A stretch of 64,000 nt of DNA, taken from Ancylomarina euxina. GTDB lineage: Bacteria; Bacteroidota; Bacteroidia; Bacteroidales; Marinifilaceae. The position numbers and the translations under genes are program-made. Location of the stretch: contig NZ_QQWG01000003.1 of NCBI RefSeq assembly GCF_003863355.1, positions 124,001 through 188,000 on the forward strand, given 5' to 3'. The notes under the pieces were generated by a model, which saw only the letters and a list, made by a program, of their open reading frames with translations, ran no database searches and had not been told where the DNA came from. Below are positions 1-8,239 of the stretch, piece by piece; position 1 is the first letter of the stretch, and every line of letters begins with the position of its first letter.

Positions 1-130
1 TAACATCATCAGGGCAATTATTCTCAACATGAATACGAATTTCCCCCGATGTATTTGTTTCGGCTTCTGCAATGGCTCGTTTAATAGCTATTTGCTCTTC
101 TTTACTAAAAAAATCAGCAGCTGATTTCAT
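1..130 (-). CDS. TPM-domain protein, N-terminal fragment (cut by window edge)
   Basis: Only the first 43 residues lie in the window. The protein starts MKSAADFFSKEEQ and continues through AETNTSGEIRIHVE, which resembles the start of the TPM domain (YgcG/TPM_phosphatase family). There is no signal peptide at the start, as in the shorter cytosolic or tail-anchored members. It lies 177 bp downstream of lemA on the same strand, and lemA followed by one or two TPM genes is a recurrent pair in Bacteroidota, which supports the call. The function of the pair is not settled. The rest of the gene lies before position 1. Confidence 0.7.
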   Translation of the reverse strand, partial: MKSAADFFSKEEQIAIKRAIAEAETNTSGEIRIHVENNCPDDV

Positions 131-307
131 CTGTTATAATTTTAAATTTCGTTCAGATGGAAGTCGCCATAAGAACTTTTATTTCTGGATTGTAGAAATA
201 TCCTGAATGGCTCGTTTCATATTATTAATATTGGATGTGAGTATTGAGATATGTGATCTGAGAATATTTGATATCTCAGAGCACACATCATTATCTCATT
301 ACATTTA

Positions 308-898
308 TTAAAATTTAACCTCAGGAGCTTTTTCTGAACCTTTAGTGGCTTCGAAATAAGCTTTCTTCTCGTAATCAAAGAATCCCGCAAATATTGAATT
401 AGGAAACTTTTTAATGTAAATATTATATTGCTTAGCCGACTCGTTGAATTTCTTACGCTCAACAGTGATGCGATTCTCCGTACCCTCTAATTGTGCTTGA
501 AGGTTCATGAAATTCTGATTAGCTTTAAGCTCAGGGTAACGTTCAACACTCACCATCAAACGAGATAATGCAGAACTTAATCCGTCTTGAGCCGCTTGAA
601 ACTGCTTTATGCTAGCGGCATTCATATTATCAGGAGTAATATTTACTGAGGTTGCTTTTGCACGTGCTTCAATTACTCCTGTAAGGGTTTCTTTCTCATG
701 TTCAGCATAACCTTTTACAGTATTTACCAGATTCGGAATTAAATCGGCACGGCGTTGATAAACATTTTCTACTTGTGCCCATTGACCATTCACATCCTCG
801 TCCATGGTAACCATATTATTCTTAAAACCGACAGATTTACTTATTCCCCAAATAGCAAGAAGAGCTATAATAATTAGGATAATGACTGATTTTTTCAT
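308..898 (-). CDS. lemA: LemA family membrane protein
   Basis: This 196-residue protein has one N-terminal membrane segment (about residues 4-22) followed by a helical periplasmic domain. The family signatures QVENVYQRRADLIPNLV and the later ENRITVERKKFNESAKQYN and FPNSIFAGFF are intact, and the length is usual for the family. The reading frame extends 17 codons further upstream, but the ATG at 898 places the membrane helix at the terminus as in other LemA proteins, so I chose it. It probably heads a unit with the TPM-domain gene downstream. LemA proteins are membrane-anchored four-helix proteins whose biochemical role is not well defined; the family assignment is firm, the function is not. 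Confidence 0.93.
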   Translation of the reverse strand: MKKSVIILIIIALLAIWGISKSVGFKNNMVTMDEDVNGQWAQVENVYQRRADLIPNLVNTVKGYAEHEKETLTGVIEARAKATSVNITPDNMNAASIKQFQAAQDGLSSALSRLMVSVERYPELKANQNFMNLQAQLEGTENRITVERKKFNESAKQYNIYIKKFPNSIFAGFFDYEKKAYFEATKGSEKAPEVKF

Positions 899-1235
899 GT
901 GTTTTGAATTTATTTTTGAAATTATTGTTAGAATTTTAGACGAATTCATTTGTATAATGACGATATGAATCTACATTATTTCTATGAGATAGATTTAAAA
1001 CTACAAGATATTCGGCAAAATGTATGCCTATATGGATAAGTGGACAAAAAGAGTAGTTAAAATGACAGGCTGACAGAGTTGTATTTTGACTTTAGGGTAT
1101 TTTCAATTTTCATCTATTACAATTATTGTAGGATAGAATAATTGCTTAAAAATTCTAATTTTGGGTCAGAAATCATAAAAATACCAAAAATAAAAGGGAG
1201 ATTCGAATCCTCCCTTTATTATAAATTTTGCAAAA
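899..1235. other. Divergent intergenic region between lemA and the thioredoxin gene
   Basis: This AT-rich stretch of 337 bp separates two divergently transcribed genes and should hold both promoters. I see no gene in it. The only clear structure is the hairpin at 1193-1217. No unambiguous TAnnTTTG element was found on either strand. Confidence 0.6.
1193..1217 (+). other. Hairpin just upstream of the thioredoxin start
   Basis: The 8-bp arms AAAGGGAG (1193-1200) and CTCCCTTT (1210-1217) enclose the 9-base loop ATTCGAATC, whose core is itself self-complementary. It ends 18 bp before the ATG at 1236. It could be a 5'-leader hairpin or a weak terminator, since a short T-rich tract follows, but no plus-strand gene lies upstream in the window. 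Confidence 0.4.
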
Positions 1236-1559
1236 ATGCGCATCCAATCTTTAAACGAAATCGAAAAATTAAAAGAACAAGAAGCTTCGTTTTGTATCTA
1301 TTTCTCATCGCCCAATTGTGGTGTATGTCAAGTGCTAAAACCCAAAATAATGAGTCTGATGAAGGATGATTACCCTAAAATTCAAACTTATCAAGTAGAT
1401 ACAGCTATCCATCCTGAAATAGCAGCTCAAATGGGCTTTTATACGAATCCTAGTTTTATTGTTTATTTAAATGGACAAGAATATCTAAGAAGATCTCGTT
1501 CTATTAGTCTACAGGAGTTAGATGAGAGCTTAGCTCGCCCTTATAAGTTAATGTTCTGA
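1236..1559 (+). CDS. Small thioredoxin-fold protein
   Basis: This 107-residue single-domain thioredoxin-like protein has no signal peptide and should be cytosolic. The redox motif CGVC sits at about residues 29-32 after a typical strand (FCIYFSSPN), and TNPSFIVY carries the conserved cis-proline position. The active site differs from the classical CGPC, as is common in small Bacteroidota thioredoxin-family proteins. It probably acts as a thiol-disulfide reductant with an unknown partner. Its 3' end is 10 bp from the convergent CoA-binding gene, and no terminator hairpin fits between them. Confidence 0.85.
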   Translation: MRIQSLNEIEKLKEQEASFCIYFSSPNCGVCQVLKPKIMSLMKDDYPKIQTYQVDTAIHPEIAAQMGFYTNPSFIVYLNGQEYLRRSRSISLQELDESLARPYKLMF

Positions 1560-1569
1560 ATTTAAGGGT

Positions 1570-1929
1570 TTAATAGGTTCCTACATTTAGCATGACCAGT
1601 GGACACGCTTGTTCAGTCAGGATCCCATTGGCACGAGCTTTTATCTCAAATTCTGAATTCTCTGTTCCCGGTGGGAATAATATGCGTTGAGGTTTTAAAC
1701 TGATTAAATAATCGTAATAACTTTTTTGGTTTTTTGCCGAAATATAAATTGCAACTGTATTAATATCGGTATAATGAGGGAATCCAGTTTCAATGTTTAC
1801 AGTGTAAGCAGTACCTTCTTTATTACCAATAGCATAAGTCTTTATTTTATGCTCTTTTAATAGCTTGATACATTTGTTTGAATAGCGTTCAACATTCGTA
1901 CTTGCGCCAATAACCAGAGTTGTTTTCAT
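1570..1929 (-). CDS. CoA-binding domain protein (YccU-like)
   Basis: This 119-residue protein is a single Rossmann-like CoA-binding domain. It opens with MKTTLVIGASTN, the nucleotide-binding glycine turn, and has the family segment RILFPPGTEN followed by EACPLVML-like residues (EQACPLVML). Members are small cytosolic proteins of unknown role related to the CoA-binding half of succinyl-CoA ligases. It lies 99 bp downstream of ispF on the same strand and may be co-transcribed with it. The family is clear, the function is not. Confidence 0.85.
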   Translation of the reverse strand: MKTTLVIGASTNVERYSNKCIKLLKEHKIKTYAIGNKEGTAYTVNIETGFPHYTDINTVAIYISAKNQKSYYDYLISLKPQRILFPPGTENSEFEIKARANGILTEQACPLVMLNVGTY

Positions 1930-2028
1930 TTTGGAAGCTTAATGGTTAATATTTTGTTACCCTATGAATATACAAAATATTAAGCATAAGTTAAAAAGGC
2001 AAATGTTATTTATTTGAAATTCAATTCA

Positions 2029-2508
2029 CTATTTTTTCTCAATGAGGACGGTCGCATAGGCTGAAACACCATCTTCGGTACCTTCAAAGCCTAGTTTCTC
2101 TGTTGTTGTGGCTTTTATGGCTAAATCTTCAATATCTATTCCCATAACATTGGCAAGTGTTTGTTGCATTTCAAGAATATGCGGATTGATTTTTGGTTTT
2201 TGCAAAGCGATGGTCGAATCGATATTACCAATTGTAAATCCTTTTTCAGCAATGATCTCAACCGTTTTCTTGAGCAATATTTTACTGTCAATTCCTTTTA
2301 GTTCAGCTGATGTGTCAGGGAAATGATAACCAATATCTCTCATGTTCGCAGCACCCAATAAGGCATCACAAATGGCATGAATTAAAACATCACCATCTGA
2401 GTGTCCAACACTTCCCTTATAATGATCCAATTGAATGCCACCTAACCAAAATTCTTCACCCTCTGCTAATTGGTGAACATCGAATCCGAACCCTACTCTA
2501 ATTTTCAT
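2029..2508 (-). CDS. ispF: 2-C-methyl-D-erythritol 2,4-cyclodiphosphate synthase
   Basis: This 159-residue enzyme catalyses the cyclisation of CDP-methylerythritol 2-phosphate in the MEP isoprenoid pathway and works as a cytosolic trimer. The N-terminal metal-binding signature GFGFDVHQL contains the Asp and His zinc ligands, followed by HSDGDVLIHAICDALLGA with the second conserved histidines. The C-terminal KATTTEKLGFEGTEDG is the family's substrate loop. Length is standard. The gene follows the porV terminator by about 70 bp, so it probably has its own promoter, and it precedes the CoA-binding gene. Confidence 0.98.
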   Translation of the reverse strand: MKIRVGFGFDVHQLAEGEEFWLGGIQLDHYKGSVGHSDGDVLIHAICDALLGAANMRDIGYHFPDTSAELKGIDSKILLKKTVEIIAEKGFTIGNIDSTIALQKPKINPHILEMQQTLANVMGIDIEDLAIKATTTEKLGFEGTEDGVSAYATVLIEKK

Positions 2509-2574
2509 TATTTATAATTTTTATCATGACTGTATAGGCCTTAAATTGACTAAACAGTGTTGAAATGAATTTGT

Positions 2575-2606
2575 ACAAAAAAATCCTCATGTGAAATGAG
2601 GATTTT
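2575..2606 (-). terminator. Rho-independent terminator after porV
   Basis: On the minus strand an 11-bp stem (AAAATCCTCAT and its complement, 2580-2590 with 2596-2606) with a 5-base loop is followed by a run of T. It starts 22 bp after the porV stop codon and separates the porU-porV unit from ispF. Confidence 0.85.
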
Positions 2607-2627
2607 AAAGTTATATATTTTTTTAAT

Positions 2628-3797
2628 TTATCTTCTATTCGATTTCAAATCCAGATTTGCAGAAATGGAAACACGTAAAGTATTTTGTAGAGGATTATTT
2701 TGACTTGATGGGATTAAATATGAGAAATCAAGATCGAACATACTAAGTTTAACGCCAACACCAGCGGTGTAGAATTTACGATTCCCTTTATCTTCGTTTT
2801 CGTGAAAATAACCCGTACGAACGGCAAATTGATTTTGATACCAATACTCCAAACCTAAGCTCCAAGTTATTTCTTTGAACTCCTCACTCATGCCATTAGG
2901 GGCATCAGAAAATGAACTGAAAATACCAGACATCACACTCTTATCATTTTTATTTGAAGATAGGTTGTCATCATTCTCATCAATTTTTCTTCCAGATGAA
3001 CTTGGAACTAATAGCTTATTCATATCAAGTGAGACAGAGATCGAATTATATTGGTCGATCTGGTGCTTATAAGTCGAACCAATTCTCAAATTCGTAGGGA
3101 TAAATTCTTTCTCACTATCATCAGAATAACTTATTTTAGAACCAATATTAGATACATTTACTCCCCATGACCAGACTGATGGATTATGTGAAGAACCATA
3201 TTCTTTTCGATGATAAATCGATAAATCTGCAGCAAAAGCATTAGCCGTTTTAGAAAGATTATCGTAACCTCCCTGTGAAATATCTGAGAATATATAGCGG
3301 AACGCGATCGCTCCAGAGAGATTGTCTCCCAAGAGGCGTGAGTAAGCGACATCAATAGATAATTCATAAGGACTTTTTTTAATTGGGATATCATCTGCTT
3401 GTTGTTGTAAGAAAATATCTCCAAGAGAAAAATATCTAAAGGATGCAGCTATGGTTTGATACTTATCTAAACTGTAATAACCTGAAAGATAGGATAGGCT
3501 CATGTCATCCGTTATTTCTCTTAACCAAGGTGTGTAGGAAGCGCTAATACCAGCCTCACTTTTTGTAAAACTATACTTTGCAGCATTCCAAAACATAGAG
3601 TTGTGATCAGGACTAGTAGCAACCCCCGTATTTCCCATGGCACCAGCTCGGGAATCAGGTGTTATAGAAAGAAAAGGAACAGCAGTTGAAATATAATTTG
3701 CTCCTGTTACTGATGTCCCTTGAGCATTAGCTTTGTTTAATAGAGTACAAAGAGCAAGTGCACAAAGTGCTCTAGCTATGATTTTTTGAATATTCAT
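2628..3797 (-). CDS. porV: Type IX secretion outer-membrane shuttle protein PorV
   Basis: This 389-residue outer-membrane beta-barrel has a signal peptide ending near NKANAQG. Early PorV hallmarks include FLSITPDSRAGAMGNTGVA followed by SMFWNAAK; the rest is alternating amphipathic strands ending in aromatic residues (ISANLDLKSNRR at the C-terminus). PorV collects cargo from the Sov translocon by its C-terminal signal and delivers it to the PorU sortase. It lies 59 bp downstream of porU on the same strand, the order known from gliding Bacteroidota, and ends in a strong terminator. A promoter-like element at 3821-3828 may add independent expression. The start ATG gives a clean signal peptide. 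Confidence 0.96.
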   Translation of the reverse strand: MNIQKIIARALCALALCTLLNKANAQGTSVTGANYISTAVPFLSITPDSRAGAMGNTGVATSPDHNSMFWNAAKYSFTKSEAGISASYTPWLREITDDMSLSYLSGYYSLDKYQTIAASFRYFSLGDIFLQQQADDIPIKKSPYELSIDVAYSRLLGDNLSGAIAFRYIFSDISQGGYDNLSKTANAFAADLSIYHRKEYGSSHNPSVWSWGVNVSNIGSKISYSDDSEKEFIPTNLRIGSTYKHQIDQYNSISVSLDMNKLLVPSSSGRKIDENDDNLSSNKNDKSVMSGIFSSFSDAPNGMSEEFKEITWSLGLEYWYQNQFAVRTGYFHENEDKGNRKFYTAGVGVKLSMFDLDFSYLIPSSQNNPLQNTLRVSISANLDLKSNRR

Positions 3798-3820
3798 AAA
3801 GTTGAAATTGATTCGATCTG

Positions 3821-3828
3821 CAAATATA
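3821..3828 (-). promoter_or_regulatory. Possible porV promoter, -7 element
   Basis: On the minus strand the sequence TATATTTG matches the Bacteroidota -7 consensus TAnnTTTG. It lies 24 bp upstream of the porV ATG. No clear TTG -33 element was found at the expected distance, so this is a weak call. Confidence 0.3.
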
Positions 3829-3856
3829 TTATAATAACTCTGATTCTTTATTTTTA

Positions 3857-6800
3857 TTATTTAAGGATGACTAATTTTTGAAATTTATTTGCCACTTTAC
3901 CATCCTCAGTTCTCAGCTTAACTCGATAAAAATAGACGCCTCGGCCTATGGCGTCACCAAAGTCATCTTTTCCATCCCAGTTTATAGGCCCCACTCTAAA
4001 GCCAGAGGAGCTAATGGAAGTTTCTATGGTTTTAACTAGTTTACCAGAAACAGTCAATATTTGAATTAAGACTTCAATTTCACCACTTGCTTGATTGTGT
4101 TCAAAATAGAATCCTGTGTTCGTTGTGAATGGGTTGGGATAATTAAGGAGGTGTTTAATGGCTAATTTTGCATCCTTTGCCACAATAAAATCAATTTGAC
4201 TTTCAGATGAATTGTTCACATTATCCCAGACCTTCAAGTTTAATTGATGTTCTCCTTCTTCAAGATTAGAAAGTTGGTAAGTTATTTGGCCTTTTTGGTA
4301 ACTATCTAGTTCGGCTTGATAATGATCATTTAATTCTATGCTTTTATCATTGTTTTGATCTATTGTAGCAAGAATATTATGTCCAGAATTGGTCCCTAGT
4401 GTATTTATCCCACTTGAATCTTGAACGATTGCAAGTAGGAGTGGAGATTCATTGGTTGTTCCACCATTAACGAACTGTTCATCATTCATGTAAAGCTCAA
4501 TTTCAGGACCTATTTTGTCGTCGATATTATTAATATCTGACCCACCTACAATAATATTATCGCTATATCCGCTTGCAGTAGTGGTGTTACTCTTTGCGTA
4601 GTATTGAATTTTTCCTTTACCATATTCAAAATTGATATCCTTTGGCACTAAAAAACTAAAGCTAAACTCACCGTTTTTTATACTGGCTTTCCCTGAATAA
4701 AGAGCATTTCTTTGCTCCTTGTATTCAAAAGGAGTTTCGTCGTTGCCTAATGTGGTTTTATCAGAAAATTTGTCAAAAACGGTAGGGTAAAGTATTCCAT
4801 TAAATTGAGCGAGTTTTTGAGCATTTTTATCTTCAAGTTGCCCTGATATTGTAATCTTGCTTAGTGCTTTAAGAGTGTCAGTTGTTTGATTGATATCAAT
4901 ATTATTAAGCTTAAGAGTGGTGATATTTTCTTTGGGATAATTTAATTTTAAGGCAGGGTCTCCCAATAGGGTGAAGTTTCGTTTGTTATTACTTGAACCA
5001 CTTGCATTTTTTGTGAGTCTCATAATATCACCCAAGCGTAAGTTCTCATTCTTGCTATCCCTAGAGAAAACATAGTTATAGAAATTCTGATTTAAAAAGA
5101 AATTAGGAGTTGAGTATACCAAGCGTGTTGTTGTGAATAATCCAATTCCACCACCATTATCTCTAAGGAGAATTCTTTCGCCACCCGATAATTTTTGATA
5201 TTGATCAAACCGACTGAATTCACAGGTTGCTGTCATAAATAGGGGGAGGCGGTTCTCATTTTTCCAGGAATCAATATCTTCAAACATCATTATTCGTTCA
5301 TGAGCCAAACCATTTTCATTGCCATGCCCTGTATAGTTAACGATTAAGTTCCCTTTGTTGATATTGTCTTCTATGTTTCTATTTACTTCAGGGTACCTGT
5401 CTCCTGCTGATGTGCTTACTTGTGTGAAGTCATCCAGAAAGATACGATGAATTCTATATTCCGGATTACTTTCTTCGAGCTGAACGGCTAACTTGTTAGC
5501 ATCGCGCATATGGACGTTATTATCTTCATCATCTCCAATGAATGAAATTGCGGTTTGCCATTTTCCTAGGTTTTCATTTTTGTTGTAGTTTAGAATTTTA
5601 AACGTTACAATTTGAGCTTCTTCTTTTGAATTAACTGGCAGGCGGCCAATACCGATATCTACCAAACCTAAAGCTTCACCTTCATTATCGTCGAGAAGAC
5701 CAAAGAAATCATCGGTTACAAATGATTGAGTTGGTGAGAGAGAATAGATCGATTGATAAGTAGGAATTTTATTTGTGTTGCTTTGGCTAACCAGTTTATT
5801 GTCGTACGAACCATCCCCAAAGAGAAGAAGGTATTTGGGCATTTCGTTTTCGCTTGACGCTCTATCGTAAAACATCTTAACGAAATTTCGAATCGCTGCA
5901 ACATCGACAGTTCCTGATGAAAATTCATTGTATATACTTTCAGTACTGACTAAAGAAACCTTAAGTTGATCTTGTGTTTTGTGAAAGCCTGCAATTTGAT
6001 TAGCGTGGCTTAAGAAATCAGGATGACTCACTATAATAAGATCGGTGGCTGAAAGGCCATGTAAGTTTTGATTCGGTATTTCACCTACAAGTCTGGGACT
6101 AGGGAATTTAGAGTTGAGATCAAAAGCTATCAGTTCTTTTAGTTCGTTATGGGAAACATTTATGTTGGCTGTAGTTCCAACAAGTTCTCTTGCAATTTGT
6201 TTTACCTGCGAAGGATCAGTTACATCCCAAACCATTGTGTTTGAGTTCGAATTTTTTAGTTTGAAGTTTGTAATATTACCTGATCCTACTGATCGTGAAT
6301 CACGAAAAGCCAACTGTTCTCCTTCAAATTGAAGTTGACATCTTGCATTTAACCTCATATAATCTAACCATCCTATTGATGATGAAGAACCTTTTTCATA
6401 TTCAATTTTAATAGTGAATTGATCTTGTGTTGCCTTATAATCAGTAAATCGTTGTCTGATTTGAGAAGCATATGTGGCTGTATAGCTACCGGTATTCACT
6501 GATGGAATGTCAATTTCTCCAATGGAATTGTTATTGGAGCTTAATATGAATTTTGTGCTTGAAGAAGAGCGTCCAGCAACATGTGTGTTAATACTTATTT
6601 CTTCATCTGTATTGAGATTTGGAAAACTGAATTGTAGAGTATAAGACGTTGTAATATCAAATATCTGTCCAAACCAAAGTTGACCTGACCGGAGAAGATT
6701 TTTATTGTCCAGATCGACAACTCTGTAGGCATCGAAATCACTGACTGTTATATTTGGATTAAGCTCGTTACTTACTTTTTGAATTAATGGAGATGCGGTT

Positions 6801-7645
6801 TTGTCTGATGTCAAAAAATAATGAGATACATTACTGTAGAGGTGATTTTCATGAACAAACTCATCGGTATCTTCATCGTATTGCCAGGATCTTGGTCCTT
6901 TTGCATAAAATAAAATGTAATCTCTAGCGTTGAATATCCCATCGCTACCTTTGTACATATAAATGTGATTCAGTACAAGATCATCACTTTTAAGAGCATT
7001 ATTCATTTTAGGAAGCATGCCACCACCACTACCATATACTCTTATGTTTGTTGGGTTTTCAATACCCATATCTAAAAGTTGTTGGTATGTTATCTTATGG
7101 ATGGCTGTTGAATCGACACTTATTTTAATCCATTTACCATTTGATAATATGGAGTTGTTTGCATAAGTTGCGTTAGTACTACTTTTTGTTCTTTGTTCCG
7201 AAGCTTGAGGAATAAGTTTGATTTTGAATTTTTTTAATTTTTCAAGTAATCCAGTTGATGGATTTTTTCTGATGGGAAGAAAGTTAACTTGTAAGTACTC
7301 TTGCTTTCGAATTCCAACTTTACTTAGTTGAAAATCGAATTTGGATTTGATTTGAGATGGGTCTATTAGATCTAGTTCATCTTGTGTAAACGATTCATAA
7401 ATGGTGTTGTTTAGAACAAGTGAATAATCAGAACGACTATTATCTATTTTTAAGTTTTTAGAAAAATAAGGTAGAAAGTTTGTGCTTGCTTCAGTATTTG
7501 AACCTTCGAAACTGAGTATTTTAATTGATTTGCCTTCATCGGTGAAAACTTCTGAATTAAACCAGTTGAGTTCAAATTCTTGTTGGTTTTGAGCAAAACA
7601 GAGCTGTGATGCAAGTGATAATATAAGTATAAAGAGCTTACGCAT
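3857..7645 (-). CDS. porU: Type IX secretion sortase PorU
   Basis: This 1262-residue cell-surface protein is a gingipain-like (C25) cysteine protease that cleaves T9SS sorting domains and attaches cargo to the surface. It starts with a signal peptide (to about CFAQ). The catalytic histidine is in TGHGNENG (His774) and the nucleophile in TATCEFSR (Cys808), the expected C25 pair. An N-terminal propeptide-like region precedes the protease domain (about 540-920). The last ~90 residues, from NYPNPFTTNTGF to KLVILK, form a T9SS C-terminal domain, which PorU retains. It is transcribed with porV and is divergent from gldJ across 594 bp, the synteny known from Flavobacterium. Length is normal and no frame damage is seen. 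Confidence 0.96.
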   Translation of the reverse strand: MRKLFILILSLASQLCFAQNQQEFELNWFNSEVFTDEGKSIKILSFEGSNTEASTNFLPYFSKNLKIDNSRSDYSLVLNNTIYESFTQDELDLIDPSQIKSKFDFQLSKVGIRKQEYLQVNFLPIRKNPSTGLLEKLKKFKIKLIPQASEQRTKSSTNATYANNSILSNGKWIKISVDSTAIHKITYQQLLDMGIENPTNIRVYGSGGGMLPKMNNALKSDDLVLNHIYMYKGSDGIFNARDYILFYAKGPRSWQYDEDTDEFVHENHLYSNVSHYFLTSDKTASPLIQKVSNELNPNITVSDFDAYRVVDLDNKNLLRSGQLWFGQIFDITTSYTLQFSFPNLNTDEEISINTHVAGRSSSSTKFILSSNNNSIGEIDIPSVNTGSYTATYASQIRQRFTDYKATQDQFTIKIEYEKGSSSSIGWLDYMRLNARCQLQFEGEQLAFRDSRSVGSGNITNFKLKNSNSNTMVWDVTDPSQVKQIARELVGTTANINVSHNELKELIAFDLNSKFPSPRLVGEIPNQNLHGLSATDLIIVSHPDFLSHANQIAGFHKTQDQLKVSLVSTESIYNEFSSGTVDVAAIRNFVKMFYDRASSENEMPKYLLLFGDGSYDNKLVSQSNTNKIPTYQSIYSLSPTQSFVTDDFFGLLDDNEGEALGLVDIGIGRLPVNSKEEAQIVTFKILNYNKNENLGKWQTAISFIGDDEDNNVHMRDANKLAVQLEESNPEYRIHRIFLDDFTQVSTSAGDRYPEVNRNIEDNINKGNLIVNYTGHGNENGLAHERIMMFEDIDSWKNENRLPLFMTATCEFSRFDQYQKLSGGERILLRDNGGGIGLFTTTRLVYSTPNFFLNQNFYNYVFSRDSKNENLRLGDIMRLTKNASGSSNNKRNFTLLGDPALKLNYPKENITTLKLNNIDINQTTDTLKALSKITISGQLEDKNAQKLAQFNGILYPTVFDKFSDKTTLGNDETPFEYKEQRNALYSGKASIKNGEFSFSFLVPKDINFEYGKGKIQYYAKSNTTTASGYSDNIIVGGSDINNIDDKIGPEIELYMNDEQFVNGGTTNESPLLLAIVQDSSGINTLGTNSGHNILATIDQNNDKSIELNDHYQAELDSYQKGQITYQLSNLEEGEHQLNLKVWDNVNNSSESQIDFIVAKDAKLAIKHLLNYPNPFTTNTGFYFEHNQASGEIEVLIQILTVSGKLVKTIETSISSSGFRVGPINWDGKDDFGDAIGRGVYFYRVKLRTEDGKVANKFQKLVILK

Positions 7646-8239
7646 TATTGATTTTGATTGAATTGGTTTTAGAAAATATTATCAATGAAATAGACTGTGA
7701 ATATATTCATAATTTAGATGAAGAAATAATATTATATCCAGAGAGGAAGTCTATATCTAATTAGAATACTAAGGCATTTTGATTTAAGTTAATATTAGAT
7801 TGAAAATTTGGATAAGTATTTAGGTAAAATGAGTGTTGATTTATAAAATGTATAAAAAAGTAAAATTCTATACAATAAGTTCTATTTACTTTTAGTTATA
7901 TTTGTTGGGTGAAGTGTGTGTTTTTTTTGATTAAAGACTAGTTTTCTTTAACTATTGGAGAATCTGAAGCTATTTTAAACTTCCTTTACTCAAATTATAA
8001 ATAGTTGAAAAAAATTGGTAAATTAGAAGTTTACACTAACACATTGTTCAATAGATATGAAGGTTGTATGCTTTTTTGGCATTAACTGGATGAGGTTTAT
8101 ATGTCAGGTTAAAAGGAATATCATATTAATTGATTGATGATAAATCTTTATATTTGAGTAAGCCATTTAAATATTTAAAGTTGTACTTATTCCCTTCATT
8201 ATCTGGGATAAATTTGAAGTAAAAAGAAAATTTAATCAT
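7646..8239. other. Divergent intergenic region between porU and gldJ
   Basis: These 594 bp are strongly AT-rich, contain no convincing open reading frame, and should carry promoters for both secretion operons. Plus-strand TATATTTG elements occur at 7897-7904 and 8149-8156. I saw no strong inverted repeat or RNA-like structure. Confidence 0.5.
8149..8156 (+). promoter_or_regulatory. Possible gldJ promoter, -7 element
   Basis: TATATTTG matches the TAnnTTTG consensus and lies 83 bp upstream of the gldJ ATG. A TTG at 8130-8132 is present but the 16-bp spacing is shorter than usual, so confidence is limited. Confidence 0.35.

Noticed and set aside
1196-1218. tRNA T-arm-like sequence (GGGAG, TTCGAAT, CTCCC)
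   Set aside because: The base pair next to the loop is A-C instead of the invariant G-C, and no D-arm, anticodon arm or acceptor partner is found in the 70 bases upstream.
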